From CAWANF01 sp963783355 (GTDB taxonomy: Bacteria; Bacteroidota; Rhodothermia; Balneolales; DATFMH01): a DNA stretch of 64,000 nucleotides. The stretch covers positions 62,001-126,000 of the forward strand of contig CAWANF010000015.1 of the NCBI GenBank assembly GCA_963783355.1, in the 5' to 3' direction. The translations under genes and the position numbers were made by a program. Positions 17,032 through 25,948 of this stretch are shown piece by piece (position 1 is the first letter of the stretch; every line of letters starts with the position of its first letter). Below the pieces are notes generated by a model. The model searched no databases. It had not been told where the DNA came from and saw nothing but the letters and a program-made list of their open reading frames with translations.

Positions 17032-17590
17032 CTTAGTAAACTTCTAACTGTTTTTGCCTGGGTTAGCGTATGTAAAAATCTAACTCTCTCGGTGAATTGT
17101 TTATGCGTATATACTAACCTTTTTTATTGATACTAAACAATAAGGTAGAATTCCAATGTTATGTAGGTAATTTTCCTACGACAACCGGAATATTGTATTC
17201 CTAAAAAAAAGACTGTTTAAAACAACAAAATAACACGTATTTCATACACTTATTAATAACTGAATTTATTTAATGCTTTACCTCTTAATAAATTATACAG
17301 GTAGTTTATTTATACTATTCCATTTTCCAATGAATAATTTATATTTTCATTATTGTAAGGTATTCCCCCACAACATTTGTAGTACATATGCTCTTGTAAT
17401 GCGTGCGATATGATTCGTACCCTTACACATCGGGAAATTTTATCATTGGGTAAGTTTTATACACACTGCCATTTTTTCGATATTATGTTTTAATCTTTAG
17501 AGACTGTATGTAATCACAAGCCTGAAGCTATTTTAATATTAGCAAAGCAAGCAACAGTATTGCTAAATAGCTTCGGCTCAGTATAGATCC
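17032..17590. other. Non-coding region before the phosphorelay genes
   Basis: 559 bp, AT-rich, between divergent genes. The only structure I see is the hairpin at 17524-17574 just before the first kinase gene. No ORF of note. Confidence 0.45.
17524..17574 (+). promoter_or_regulatory. Two-tier stem-loop 16 bp before the histidine kinase start codon
   Basis: GAAGCTAT (17524-17531) pairs with ATAGCTTC (17567-17574), and TTAGCAA (17539-17545) pairs with TTGCTAA (17560-17566), leaving a seven-base bulge on one side and a 14-base loop. It is not followed by a T tract, so it is more likely a leader structure or operator than a terminator. Confidence 0.5.
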
Positions 17591-19033
17591 ATGAAGCAAT
17601 TAACGAAACAGAATTACCTGATTATGGTATTCAGTCTTGTACTGATTATTGCCATATTCATTTTAAATCTTTTTTTCCCATTAGGGATAGCTGGTGGTGT
17701 TCTGTATATAGCAACGATAATGCTTACTCTTTGGCTACCCGGACGCCGATTCACAAGCATTGTCGGTATTACGAGTCTGATTTTAACAATTATAGGCTTT
17801 TACCTGTCACCGTCTGCCAATTATGCTAAAACGATTTTTGAAAACAGGATGGCAGTCATTTTCCTTATCGTAGCTGCTATCGTCTTCATCTGGATTTATA
17901 AAACCTGGGAATACAAACTTAAAGAAAATGAAGAAAAGCTTCTCGCATTGTTTGAGGCCGCTACAGAAGGAATTATTATAAGTAATTCTCAGGGCGGCAT
18001 CGTCTTAATTAATAAAATGGGTGAACAATTATTCGGGTACAAACGAGATGAAATCATCGGGAAAAATATAGATATACTCTTACCCGAAACGGTTCGGGAA
18101 AAGCATTCCAAACACCGAATTAATTATTACAGAAATCCTTCACCACGTCCAATGGGACAAGGAATGGAGCTTTTCGCAATTAAAAAAACAGGCGAAAAAT
18201 TTCCTGTGGAAATAAGTTTGAACTACTTTGAAACGGATGAGAGATTGTTTGTCATCAGTTACATTGCTGATATAAGCATTCGAAAATTGATGGAATCGGA
18301 TCTTGAAATTGCGAATAAAAACCTGAAAAAATCTATGGTCGAACTTAAACGTTCGAATGCCGAATTAGAGCAATTCGCTTATGTTGCCTCACATGACCTT
18401 CAGGAACCTCTGCGCATGGTTGCCAGCTACACCGAACTTTTGGAAAAAAGATATAAAAATAAACTGGACGCCGACGCTAATGATTTTATCCATTATGCCG
18501 TCGATGGTGCTCATCGCATGCAAAATCTTATCAATGACTTGCTGCAGTTTTCAAGAGTCGGTACCAGGGCTCGTCCATTTACCCAAACAGATTGCAACCT
18601 GGTTGTGGAAATTGCACTTACTAACCTGAAAGAATTGATAAGCGAAACAAAGACAAAAATCCATTTTGACAAGATGCCGACGATTAAAGCCGATGAGTCC
18701 CAATTAATTCAACTTTTTCAGAATATGGTTCACAATGCCATAAAGTTTAGAAATCAAAAAGATCCGAAAATTGAAATTACAGCTCAGAAGAAATCAGATT
18801 ATTGGTTATTTGGAGTTAAAGATAATGGAATAGGAATTGATCCGGCTTACAAAGACCGGATATTCATGATATTTCAACGTCTACACGCCCGTTCGGAATA
18901 TCCGGGATCAGGTATAGGACTTGCCATTTGCAAAAAAATTATAGAAAGGCATAACGGAAAAATATGGTTTGAATCGAATGACAAAGACAGCGGAACCACT
19001 TTTTATTTTACTATTGAGGATCAATTAAATTGA
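17591..19033 (+). CDS. Membrane-anchored PAS sensor histidine kinase
   Basis: A 480-residue kinase. Residues ~10-110 contain four hydrophobic segments (first core LIMVFSLVLIIAIFILNLFF). A PAS domain spans about 120-240 (FEAATEGIIISNSQGGIVLIN, GYKRDEIIG, LLPE). The dimerisation domain carries the phosphoacceptor H268 in YVASHDLQEPLRMV, a type common in kinases paired with Rcp1-like receivers. The ATPase domain has the N box (MVHNAIKFRN), G1 (DNGIGIDP) and G2 (GSGIGLAIC). It starts a run of four signalling genes; the next gene is a receiver. No strong ribosome-binding site precedes the ATG; a hairpin ends 16 bases before it. The signal sensed is unknown. Confidence 0.9.
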   Translation: MKQLTKQNYLIMVFSLVLIIAIFILNLFFPLGIAGGVLYIATIMLTLWLPGRRFTSIVGITSLILTIIGFYLSPSANYAKTIFENRMAVIFLIVAAIVFIWIYKTWEYKLKENEEKLLALFEAATEGIIISNSQGGIVLINKMGEQLFGYKRDEIIGKNIDILLPETVREKHSKHRINYYRNPSPRPMGQGMELFAIKKTGEKFPVEISLNYFETDERLFVISYIADISIRKLMESDLEIANKNLKKSMVELKRSNAELEQFAYVASHDLQEPLRMVASYTELLEKRYKNKLDADANDFIHYAVDGAHRMQNLINDLLQFSRVGTRARPFTQTDCNLVVEIALTNLKELISETKTKIHFDKMPTIKADESQLIQLFQNMVHNAIKFRNQKDPKIEITAQKKSDYWLFGVKDNGIGIDPAYKDRIFMIFQRLHARSEYPGSGIGLAICKKIIERHNGKIWFESNDKDSGTTFYFTIEDQLN

Positions 19034-19085
19034 AAATACTATCTAACAATAGGTATAATTTTAATAATAACTAATACACCAACAT

Positions 19086-19532
19086 ATGTTTAGTTCAAAT
19101 AATCGGTCGGTCGAAATATTGTTAATTGAAGATAACGAAGCGGACGTACGGCTAACCAAAGAGGGCATCAAAGAAGTCAAAATTCGCAATTCTCTTAATG
19201 TCGTTAATGATGGTGAGTCGGCTATGGCCTATCTGAAAAAAATTACGCCATATGAAAATGTTACAAGGCCAGACTTAATTCTTCTTGATCTAAATTTGCC
19301 AAAAAAAGACGGGCGCCAGGTTCTGGATGAGATAAAAAATGATGATACTCTGCAACATATACCGGTAGTCATTTTAACGTCTTCAGAAGCAGAACGGGAC
19401 ATCCTGCAATCTTATAAACTTCATGCGAATTGTTATATCACTAAACCGATAGGTATTGAACAATTTGTAGAAGTTATAAAATCAATCGAAGATTTTTGGT
19501 TTTCTATCGTAAAATTACCATCCAGTGAATAA
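19086..19532 (+). CDS. Single-domain response regulator, Rcp1-like
   Basis: A 148-residue receiver domain with no output domain. Acidic pocket IEDNEAD, phosphoacceptor D68 in LILLDLNLPKKDG, TSS at the switch position and a Lys in ITKPIG are all present. The pattern DNEADVRLTKEG and NLPKKDGRQVL is that of cyanobacterial Rcp1 and relatives. It follows the kinase by 52 bp and precedes the hybrid kinase by 3 bp, so it probably shuttles phosphate between them or acts as a phosphate sink. No light-sensing domain is seen nearby. Confidence 0.9.
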   Translation: MFSSNNRSVEILLIEDNEADVRLTKEGIKEVKIRNSLNVVNDGESAMAYLKKITPYENVTRPDLILLDLNLPKKDGRQVLDEIKNDDTLQHIPVVILTSSEAERDILQSYKLHANCYITKPIGIEQFVEVIKSIEDFWFSIVKLPSSE

Positions 19533-19535
19533 TAT

Positions 19536-21716
19536 ATGAGCAAAAAAAATATAAACATATTACTCATTGAGGATAATAAAGGAGACGCGCGGCTCATTGA
19601 AATCTATCTTCATCAATTGGCAGACAGAAGTTTTGACATTACCCATGTTTCTCATTTAAAAGATGGAATAGATTTACTTGGAGGACAAAGTTTCGATCTA
19701 ATTCTGCTGGATTTGACCCTGCCCGATTGTACAGGTTTGGATACCTTCAAAAAAATAAATAGTCAGTATCCTGATATACCGGTTGTTGTATTGACCGGTT
19801 TGGAAGATGAAGGAATAGGCCTGAATGCAGTTAAATTGGGCGCCCAGGATTTCCTGACTAAAAAACAACTCGAAAGCAACCTGCTTGGACGATCAATTCG
19901 CTATGCTATCGAAAGAAAGCAGGCAAACGATCGGTTAAATTACCATTCGAATATATTACAGAACGTCCGGGACAGCGTCATCGTCACCGACAAAAAAGGG
20001 AAAATCACCTATTGGAACAAAGGTTCCGAAATAATATTCGGGTATCGAGCCGAAGAAATGATAGGACAAACATCATTTAGTTTATTTCCCGATTACCCGA
20101 TCAAAGAATTTACTGAACGTGCAAAATTTATATTTAAGGGTAATGAAGTTTCCAGAGAATGGCGAGCGATACGGAAAGACGGACAGGAAATTTGGATGGA
20201 TAATAATATTTCTGTCATGAAAAACATTCGCAATGAACCTATGGGACTCATTGTGGTAGGAAAAGAAATAACGGATAGAAAACTCGCACTCGAAGAACTA
20301 CAACGCCACCGCATGGCCTTATCTGAGGCACAAAGATTAGCCCATCTTGGAAGTTATCAGTTCGATATGATCAATGGCTCTAGCCAATGGTCTGAAGAAA
20401 TGTATCGAATATTCGAGAAAGATCGGAATACCTATATTCCAACCTACGAAGATTATCTGAACATCATTCATCCCGATGATAAAAAAAGAGTCATCCGAGA
20501 ATTTGACAATTTAACAGCAGTCGATTCAGACCTTCATAGTGAATATAGGATCATGACAGCTTCAGGTGAGCTCAAATATCTTTACAACATTGCCCATCCC
20601 ATACACGACGAAAATCACAACCTTTTGCGAGTTTTTGGAACCGTTCTTGATATAACGGAACGGAAGCATTTTGAAGAAAAACTCGCCTCTAATGAACAGC
20701 GGTATAGAACACTCTTTCATGGAGCGAACGATGAGGTACTTGTATTCAAAATGACACCGGAACGAGAACCCAGAAATTTTGCAGAGGTGAATGATTATAC
20801 CTGCAAGCTTTTAGGATATTCCCATGCCGAACTGCTTAAGATGAATATCTATGATATTATTGATGTCGAAAAAGTGGATACTACGTCCTGTTTTAACCAA
20901 TTGTTTGAAAACCAGGAATTAGTAATGGAATGTAGCCACATCACAAAAGACGGATACACATTCCCTGTTGAAGTCAATGCTCATTTAATTTATTTGAACG
21001 GAGATCCAACCGTACTTCTTATCGGCCGGGATATAACAGAAAGAATTAAACTTGAACAGGAAATCCTTTCTATTTCAGAACAAGAACGCCGAAGAATAGG
21101 ACAGGATCTGCATGATGGACTCGGACAGATGCTTACCGGTATTGGCTTAATCACCAAAAATCTGGCCAGAAAATTATCTTCTAACAGATTACCGGGATCC
21201 GAAGACTTAGAAGAAATTGTATCTTTGATCCAGGAAGCCGATCAGCAGGCACGCGGACTTGCACGCGGACTTGTTCCGGTTGAGCTTGAAGCAAATGGAT
21301 TGATAACCGCCTTAAAACAATTAACCGAAGAAATCGAACGGATATTTAATATCAGTTGCACGTTCGAGAGTACAGGAACTCCTCTGGTTTACGATAATAT
21401 TCGTGCTTTACATTTATATCGTATTGCACAGGAATCGATAAGTAATGCCATCAAACATGGTCATTCAACGAGGGTAGGTATTTATTTGACAAAAAACGGC
21501 AACTATATCATTCTGCGAATTACCGACAATGGAATCGGCTATGAAAATAACACCAACAAGGATCAGGGTATGGGTGTTCGAATCATGCATTACAGAGCCC
21601 GCATTTTGGCTGGTGCTCTTAATATCAGAAAAACACCACGTGGCGGAACAATCGTTTCTTGTACAGTACCCTTAGCAGAAGAACCTTTAAAGAAGGAAGT
21701 AAACCAATTATTATGA
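19536..21716 (+). CDS. Hybrid sensor: receiver, three PAS domains, HisKA_3-type histidine kinase
   Basis: A 726-residue soluble protein. Residues 1-125 form a receiver with D59 in LILLDLTLPDCTG. Three PAS/PAC modules follow: about 135-255 (VRDSVIVTDKKGKITYWNKG), 260-390 (AQRLAHLGSYQFDMINGSSQW, a PAS_3 type) and 395-510 (FHGANDEVLVFKM). The kinase core is of the NarX/HisKA_3 class, with H526 in QDLHDGLGQMLTGIGL and an ATPase domain with AQESISNAIKHG and DNGIGYENN. It has no membrane segment. The kinase class matches the LuxR-type regulator encoded next, which overlaps by 4 bp (ATGA). The N-terminal receiver suggests input from the upstream membrane kinase. Confidence 0.92.
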   Translation: MSKKNINILLIEDNKGDARLIEIYLHQLADRSFDITHVSHLKDGIDLLGGQSFDLILLDLTLPDCTGLDTFKKINSQYPDIPVVVLTGLEDEGIGLNAVKLGAQDFLTKKQLESNLLGRSIRYAIERKQANDRLNYHSNILQNVRDSVIVTDKKGKITYWNKGSEIIFGYRAEEMIGQTSFSLFPDYPIKEFTERAKFIFKGNEVSREWRAIRKDGQEIWMDNNISVMKNIRNEPMGLIVVGKEITDRKLALEELQRHRMALSEAQRLAHLGSYQFDMINGSSQWSEEMYRIFEKDRNTYIPTYEDYLNIIHPDDKKRVIREFDNLTAVDSDLHSEYRIMTASGELKYLYNIAHPIHDENHNLLRVFGTVLDITERKHFEEKLASNEQRYRTLFHGANDEVLVFKMTPEREPRNFAEVNDYTCKLLGYSHAELLKMNIYDIIDVEKVDTTSCFNQLFENQELVMECSHITKDGYTFPVEVNAHLIYLNGDPTVLLIGRDITERIKLEQEILSISEQERRRIGQDLHDGLGQMLTGIGLITKNLARKLSSNRLPGSEDLEEIVSLIQEADQQARGLARGLVPVELEANGLITALKQLTEEIERIFNISCTFESTGTPLVYDNIRALHLYRIAQESISNAIKHGHSTRVGIYLTKNGNYIILRITDNGIGYENNTNKDQGMGVRIMHYRARILAGALNIRKTPRGGTIVSCTVPLAEEPLKKEVNQLL

Positions 21717-22375
21717 AGAAAATATTGATCATCGACGACCATCCTCTGATACGAAAAGGATTAGCAATTACCATTGAATCGGAACCGAGCTTCAAAGTTT
21801 GTTGTCAGGCCTCTACAGCAAAAGAAGGATTAAAATTCATCGAATCGGAAGAAATAGATCTGGCTATTGTCGATATTTCTATACCCGATATGAGTGGCAT
21901 GGAACTGATAAAACTTGTTCATGTCATACAACCAGACTTAAAATTTCTGGTTGTTTCGAGACATGATGAGGATTTATATGCAGAACGAGTCATACGTTCC
22001 GGAGCTAAAGGATATGTCATGAAACTTGAGGCCGGGGAGGTTATTCTTAAGGCTATTCATACCGTTTTAAATGGCGGGGTATACATCAGTGATAATATTA
22101 ACAAACGTTTGCTAATGCGAATGATTTCGGGTTATAAGTCATTGAGTCAATCTCCACTGGAAATACTTAGTGACCGTGAGCTTGAAGTCTTTGAACTGAC
22201 CGGATCCGGACTTAGTAGCAGAGAAATTGCTAATCAACTTCACCTCTCAAATAAAACCGTAGAAACATACCGTGCCAGGATTAAAGATAAATTAAGTCTG
22301 AATAGTGCTACAGAATTAGTCTTGCATGCCGCCCAATGGGTGGAAGGGGTTAATCAGAATGATTCAAATAATTAA
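21713..22375 (+). CDS. NarL/LuxR-family response regulator
   Basis: A 220-residue regulator. The receiver has IIDDHPLIRKGL and D54 in LAIVDISIPDMSG. The C-terminal helix-turn-helix (about 150-215) has LSDRELEVFELTGSGLSSRE and KTVETYRARIKDKL, typical of NarL-type DNA-binding domains. The ATG at 21713 overlaps the TGA of the hybrid kinase (ATGA), an arrangement that couples translation. A longer in-frame TTG at 21659 would extend into the kinase gene and lacks support. It is the only DNA-binding output among the four linked signalling genes. Confidence 0.94.
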   Translation: MKKILIIDDHPLIRKGLAITIESEPSFKVCCQASTAKEGLKFIESEEIDLAIVDISIPDMSGMELIKLVHVIQPDLKFLVVSRHDEDLYAERVIRSGAKGYVMKLEAGEVILKAIHTVLNGGVYISDNINKRLLMRMISGYKSLSQSPLEILSDRELEVFELTGSGLSSREIANQLHLSNKTVETYRARIKDKLSLNSATELVLHAAQWVEGVNQNDSNN

Positions 22376-22425
22376 ATAGAAACATCTTTAGAAATTTTGG
22401 ATTGAATGCATTTCCATATCAGTTT

Positions 22426-22683
22426 TTAATTGATTTCGGCAATCCGTAATGGCTGTGTTCCGATATACTTTCGGCTCTTCTTCGCTTTGATCGCCCGCTC
22501 ACGGCCCCGGGCTTCGGCTTTTGTTTCATATTCTTCACGGTAGACCAGTTCCCAGGGGATTCCACCCCTGGTCGAAGGGGTATGCCGATGATTGTGTTCC
22601 TCCAACCATCTCTCTAAATCATTGGTGCTGAATATGTAATAACGATCCCATTTTTCACTGTACAAGATATATACCTGCCACAT
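22426..22683 (-). CDS. GIY-YIG family protein with altered YIG motif
   Basis: An 85-residue stand-alone GIY-YIG domain (YhbQ/UvrC-N type). Visible: WQVYILYSEKWDRYYIFSTN, then LERWLEEHN with the conserved Arg, PWELVYREEYETKAEA, and GRERAIK with the conserved Glu. The second motif reads Y-I-F instead of Y-I-G, so the glycine that shapes the active site is replaced by Phe. Family members are putative nucleases that act on DNA structures. It lies after the tRNA-Pro terminator on the same strand and is convergent with the LuxR regulator gene. Confidence 0.85.
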   Translation of the reverse strand: MWQVYILYSEKWDRYYIFSTNDLERWLEEHNHRHTPSTRGGIPWELVYREEYETKAEARGRERAIKAKKSRKYIGTQPLRIAEIN

Positions 22684-22703
22684 ATCTGCCTACCTAAATA
22701 AAA

Positions 22704-22731
22704 AAAGTCCGACAATTTCTTGCCAGACTTT
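22704..22731 (-). terminator. Terminator of tRNA-Pro
   Basis: Twelve paired bases (AAAGTCTGGCAA with TTGTCGGACTTT, two wobble pairs) and a GAAA tetraloop, followed by TTTTATTT on the minus strand. The stem begins at the last base of the encoded CCA. Confidence 0.9.
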
Positions 22732-22807
22732 GGTCGGGGCGACAGGATTTGAACCTGCGACCCCCACGTCCCGAACGTGGTGCGCTACCGGACTGCGCTA
22801 CGCCCCG
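22731..22807 (-). tRNA. tRNA-Pro (CGG anticodon)
   Basis: 77 nt with an encoded CCA end. Acceptor CGGGGCG pairs with CGCCCCG. The D arm contains AGCGCAGTCCGGTAGCGC. The anticodon stem CCACG/CGTGG encloses the loop TTCGGGA, giving anticodon CGG. The T arm has GCAGGTTCAAATCCTGT. Confidence 0.96.
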
Positions 22808-22854
22808 ATTATGAAACCATAATGTACTAAATTAACGGGTCATAAATGTAAGAA

Positions 22855-22883
22855 CATCCACGGACTAAATCAGCCCGTGGATG
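22855..22883 (-). terminator. Probable terminator of gap
   Basis: CATCCACGG and CCGTGGATG form a nine-bp perfect stem 36 bp after the gap stop codon. The T tract that follows on the minus strand is weak (TTCTTACATTT). Confidence 0.65.
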
Positions 22884-22918
22884 CTAAAAATTTACACTTT
22901 TCCGTAATTATTTGCTCG

Positions 22919-23914
22919 TTATGCTAAACGTTCTACTAAATCGGCGGTACGAGCAGAATAACCGGCTTCATTATCATACCAACCGACCACTTTCACCAAA
23001 CGTCCATCCACTTTAGTAAGTTCGGAATCGAAAATACAAGAATGTGGATTACCAACAATATCGGTAGATACCAGAGGTTCCTCGGTATATTGCAGAATTC
23101 CCTTCAGTGAGCTGGCAGCAGCTTCTTTGAAGAGAGCCTTAACATCTTCAGCAGTAGCATCTTTCTTAACAACAGCTACAAAATCGGTCAAAGATCCGGT
23201 TGGAACAGGAACACGAATAGCTCCACCATCCAATTTACCGGCCAGATGAGGAAGTACAAGTCCTACGGCTTTTGCCGCACCGGTAGTGGTTGGTACGATA
23301 TTAATGGCAGCGGCACGTGCACGACGCAAATCACTATGGGGTGCGTCTTGCAGCCGCTGGTCAGCTGTGTAAGCGTGCACCGTTGTCATAAATCCTTTCT
23401 CAATACCGAAATTGTCATCCAGTACTTTTACCATTGGTGCGAGGCAGTTAGTTGTACAGCTTGCGTTAGAGTATAAGTCGATGTCATCACTGATTTCCGA
23501 GTCATTGACGCCTAAAACGACCGTTTTTACATCGCCTTTGGCAGGTGCGGAAATGATGACTTTACGTGCGCCGGATGCGAAATGCTTGCCAGCGGTATCT
23601 TTACTGCGGAAAAAACCAGTGGATTCGATAACGATATCCGCACCACGTTCTTTCCAGCCTAAATTGGCAGGATCACGTTCGGCAGAAACGCCAATCTTCA
23701 TTCCGTTGATAACAATATCATTCCCTTCTACCGACACATCGCCTTTAAAAGCTCCCTGTGCTGAGTCATATTTGAATAAATGAGCCAGGGTTTTTGTATC
23801 TGTTAAATCGTTAACACCTACTATTTCAATATTATCGTGATATGCAATAATAGCTCTGGTAACCTGACGTCCAATGCGCCCAAAGCCATTAATACCAACT
23901 TTTATTTTAGCCAT
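22919..23914 (-). CDS. gap: Glyceraldehyde-3-phosphate dehydrogenase, type I
   Basis: A 331-residue glycolytic/gluconeogenic enzyme that oxidises glyceraldehyde-3-phosphate to 1,3-bisphosphoglycerate with NAD. IKVGINGFGRIGRQVTRA is the Rossmann fold start, ASCTTNCLAP holds the catalytic Cys, and HAYTADQRLQDAPHSDLRRAR and VPTTTGAAKAVGLVLP form the phosphate sites. WYDNEAGYSAR closes the domain. The position after the second strand reads VGVNDLTD, with Asp, which usually indicates NAD rather than NADP preference. It is monocistronic, ended by a hairpin. Confidence 0.98.
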   Translation of the reverse strand: MAKIKVGINGFGRIGRQVTRAIIAYHDNIEIVGVNDLTDTKTLAHLFKYDSAQGAFKGDVSVEGNDIVINGMKIGVSAERDPANLGWKERGADIVIESTGFFRSKDTAGKHFASGARKVIISAPAKGDVKTVVLGVNDSEISDDIDLYSNASCTTNCLAPMVKVLDDNFGIEKGFMTTVHAYTADQRLQDAPHSDLRRARAAAINIVPTTTGAAKAVGLVLPHLAGKLDGGAIRVPVPTGSLTDFVAVVKKDATAEDVKALFKEAAASSLKGILQYTEEPLVSTDIVGNPHSCIFDSELTKVDGRLVKVVGWYDNEAGYSARTADLVERLA

Positions 23915-24233
23915 TTATAAACCTTTCTTATGCTTTTTTTTCAATTGTTAATGACAAATATTTAACGATAGATTCTTCTTTATCATTCAATAATTTAACG
24001 GCAAAAAAACCGCCGTAACTAGGATTCACTTTAGTTGCTAAAAGCTACCACTCCCCGCAAGCATTCGCAAGCTATAAAATGGCATATATTCATCATTTTA
24101 TTACTCTTTTTTGAATCACAAGGGTATTTGTGACTATATTCATTCAGAAAATAATAATGGAATGTAACCAATGGATTTTTATGTTCGTTTGGTACGGACA
24201 GTAATTCGAATTATTAAAATTTTGGAGCAAGAA
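23915..24233. other. Divergent promoter region of gap and pruA
   Basis: 319 bp between divergent genes. A short direct repeat GCAAGC (near 24057 and 24068) is the only thing noticed. No coding potential. Confidence 0.35.
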
Positions 24234-25844
24234 ATGTCTGACAACATAAGAGAAACGTTTTACAATGAACGGCATCTGAATTTTTCTGATGAAAGTATTA
24301 GCAGTGCTCAGAAATCTGCTTTAGATGATGTTCGTTCAAATTTTAATAAAGAATATGACATTTTTATTAACGGAAAATGGATCAAGGGTGATAAAGGTAC
24401 ATTCAAAAGTGTAAACCCATCCAATACAAAAGAGGTTATCGGAACTTTTCAGAAAGCGAGTAAAGAACAAGCACAGGAAGCGCTGTCTCAAGCCTGGAAA
24501 GCTTTTGAGACCTGGAAATATATTTCCGCCCAACAACGAGCCGACTTTTTATTCAAAGCTGCAGAAATTGCTAAAAGACGGCGGATGGAAATAAATGCAT
24601 GGATGATTAGTGAAGCCGGTAAAAATTACCTCGAAGCAGATGCTGATACGGCCGAAGGAATTGATTTCCTTAACTTCTATGCTCATGAGGCTCTTCGTTT
24701 CGACAAGGGAATGCCTGTATTTGATACTTGGGGGGATAAAAACAAAACTATTTACGTTCCAATTGGAGCAGGAGTTTCCATTTCTCCCTGGAATTTCCCA
24801 TTCGCAATCTGTGTTGGTATGGCTGCCGGACCAATTGCAGCCGGTAATACGGTTGTTGCAAAACCGGCACCGGATACTCCTAAAATGGGACAGTTAATTG
24901 CCGAAATTTTTGAGGAAGCTGGTCTCCCTGCCGGTGTCTTTAATTTTATTACCGGGGAAGATCTTGAAGTGGGTGAAAACCTGGTGAAAGATCCCCAAAC
25001 ACGGTTTATTTCTTTCACAGGTTCTATGGCTGTTGGACTCCATATTACAGAAACAGCCGCAAAACCATTCGATAATCAGCAGTTTATTAAACGGGTAATC
25101 ACCGAACTGGGCGGTAAAAATGCCGTTCTTGTAGATTCCGACGCCGATCTGGAAGAAGCTGCAACCGGAATTATTAAATCGGCTTTCGGTTTTCAGGGTC
25201 AAAAATGTTCCGCCGGATCAAGGGCTGTTATTGTTGCTGATATTTATGACAAATTGCTCGAAATGATTGTAGAAAAGACGAAGAATTTGAAGATTGGTGA
25301 TGCAAAAGACAATAACATTTCCGGTCCCGTTATCAATCAGAAAGCAGTAGACAAAATCATGAGTTACATTGAAATTGGCAAGAAAGAAGGACGGTTGCTA
25401 TGTGGCGGAAAGATGGCAAATACTCAAAATGAAGGTTTTTATATTGAGCCAACTGTTTTTGCCGATGTGAAACCCGATGCCCGCATCGCACAGGAAGAAA
25501 TATTCGGACCGGTTGTCGCTTTAATTAAAGCTAAAGATTTGGATGAAGCTCTGAATATTGCCAATGGAGTCCGTTACGGACTGACCGGTGCTTTTTATTC
25601 TAAGAATCCGAAAAAAGTGGATCGTGCCTTGCGTGAATTTCATGTAGGGAATCTTTATATCAACCGAAAATGTACCGGTGCTTTGGTGGGCGCGCAACCA
25701 TTCGGAGGATTTAATATGAGTGGTACTGATGCAAAAGCCGGAGGACGCGATTACCTGCTTTATTTCCTGCAGGCCAAGTCAATGACAGAACATCCAATAG
25801 AAGGCCAATCCACCGCCATTGATTCATTCATTTTTACAAAATAA
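24234..25844 (+). CDS. pruA: L-glutamate gamma-semialdehyde dehydrogenase (1-pyrroline-5-carboxylate dehydrogenase)
   Basis: A 536-residue aldehyde dehydrogenase that oxidises glutamate semialdehyde to glutamate with NAD, the last step of proline (and arginine) catabolism. Motifs: ISPWNFPFAICVGMAAGPIA, VVAKPAPDTP, FTGSMAVGLHI, ELGGKNAVLVDSDADLE with the general-base Glu, FGFQGQKCSAGSR with the nucleophilic Cys, and EEIFGPVVA. GGFNMSGTDAKAGG near the C-terminus is typical of P5C dehydrogenases. The ATG at 24234 is preferred because GGAGCAAG precedes it; a longer ORF begins at 24171. No proline dehydrogenase gene is adjacent, so the two steps are encoded separately. Confidence 0.93.
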   Translation: MSDNIRETFYNERHLNFSDESISSAQKSALDDVRSNFNKEYDIFINGKWIKGDKGTFKSVNPSNTKEVIGTFQKASKEQAQEALSQAWKAFETWKYISAQQRADFLFKAAEIAKRRRMEINAWMISEAGKNYLEADADTAEGIDFLNFYAHEALRFDKGMPVFDTWGDKNKTIYVPIGAGVSISPWNFPFAICVGMAAGPIAAGNTVVAKPAPDTPKMGQLIAEIFEEAGLPAGVFNFITGEDLEVGENLVKDPQTRFISFTGSMAVGLHITETAAKPFDNQQFIKRVITELGGKNAVLVDSDADLEEAATGIIKSAFGFQGQKCSAGSRAVIVADIYDKLLEMIVEKTKNLKIGDAKDNNISGPVINQKAVDKIMSYIEIGKKEGRLLCGGKMANTQNEGFYIEPTVFADVKPDARIAQEEIFGPVVALIKAKDLDEALNIANGVRYGLTGAFYSKNPKKVDRALREFHVGNLYINRKCTGALVGAQPFGGFNMSGTDAKAGGRDYLLYFLQAKSMTEHPIEGQSTAIDSFIFTK

Positions 25845-25861
25845 TTGTTTCCCAAAAACAG

Positions 25862-25892
25862 AAAAGCCTGCACTCAAAATGCAGGCTTTTTA
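25862..25892. terminator. Bidirectional terminator between pruA and the ankyrin gene
   Basis: AAAAGCCTGCA and TGCAGGCTTTT form an 11-bp perfect stem with a seven-base loop. A and T runs on both sides let it serve both convergent genes. Confidence 0.92.
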
Positions 25893-25948
25893 AATTAAAA
25901 CAACGTAACAATACAAATAGATTCAAATCAATTGTTAATTGAGCATTG

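Noticed and set aside
22808..22850. Promoter of tRNA-Pro
   Set aside because: CATAAT-like boxes exist but are too close to the tRNA start, and no good -35 box was found.
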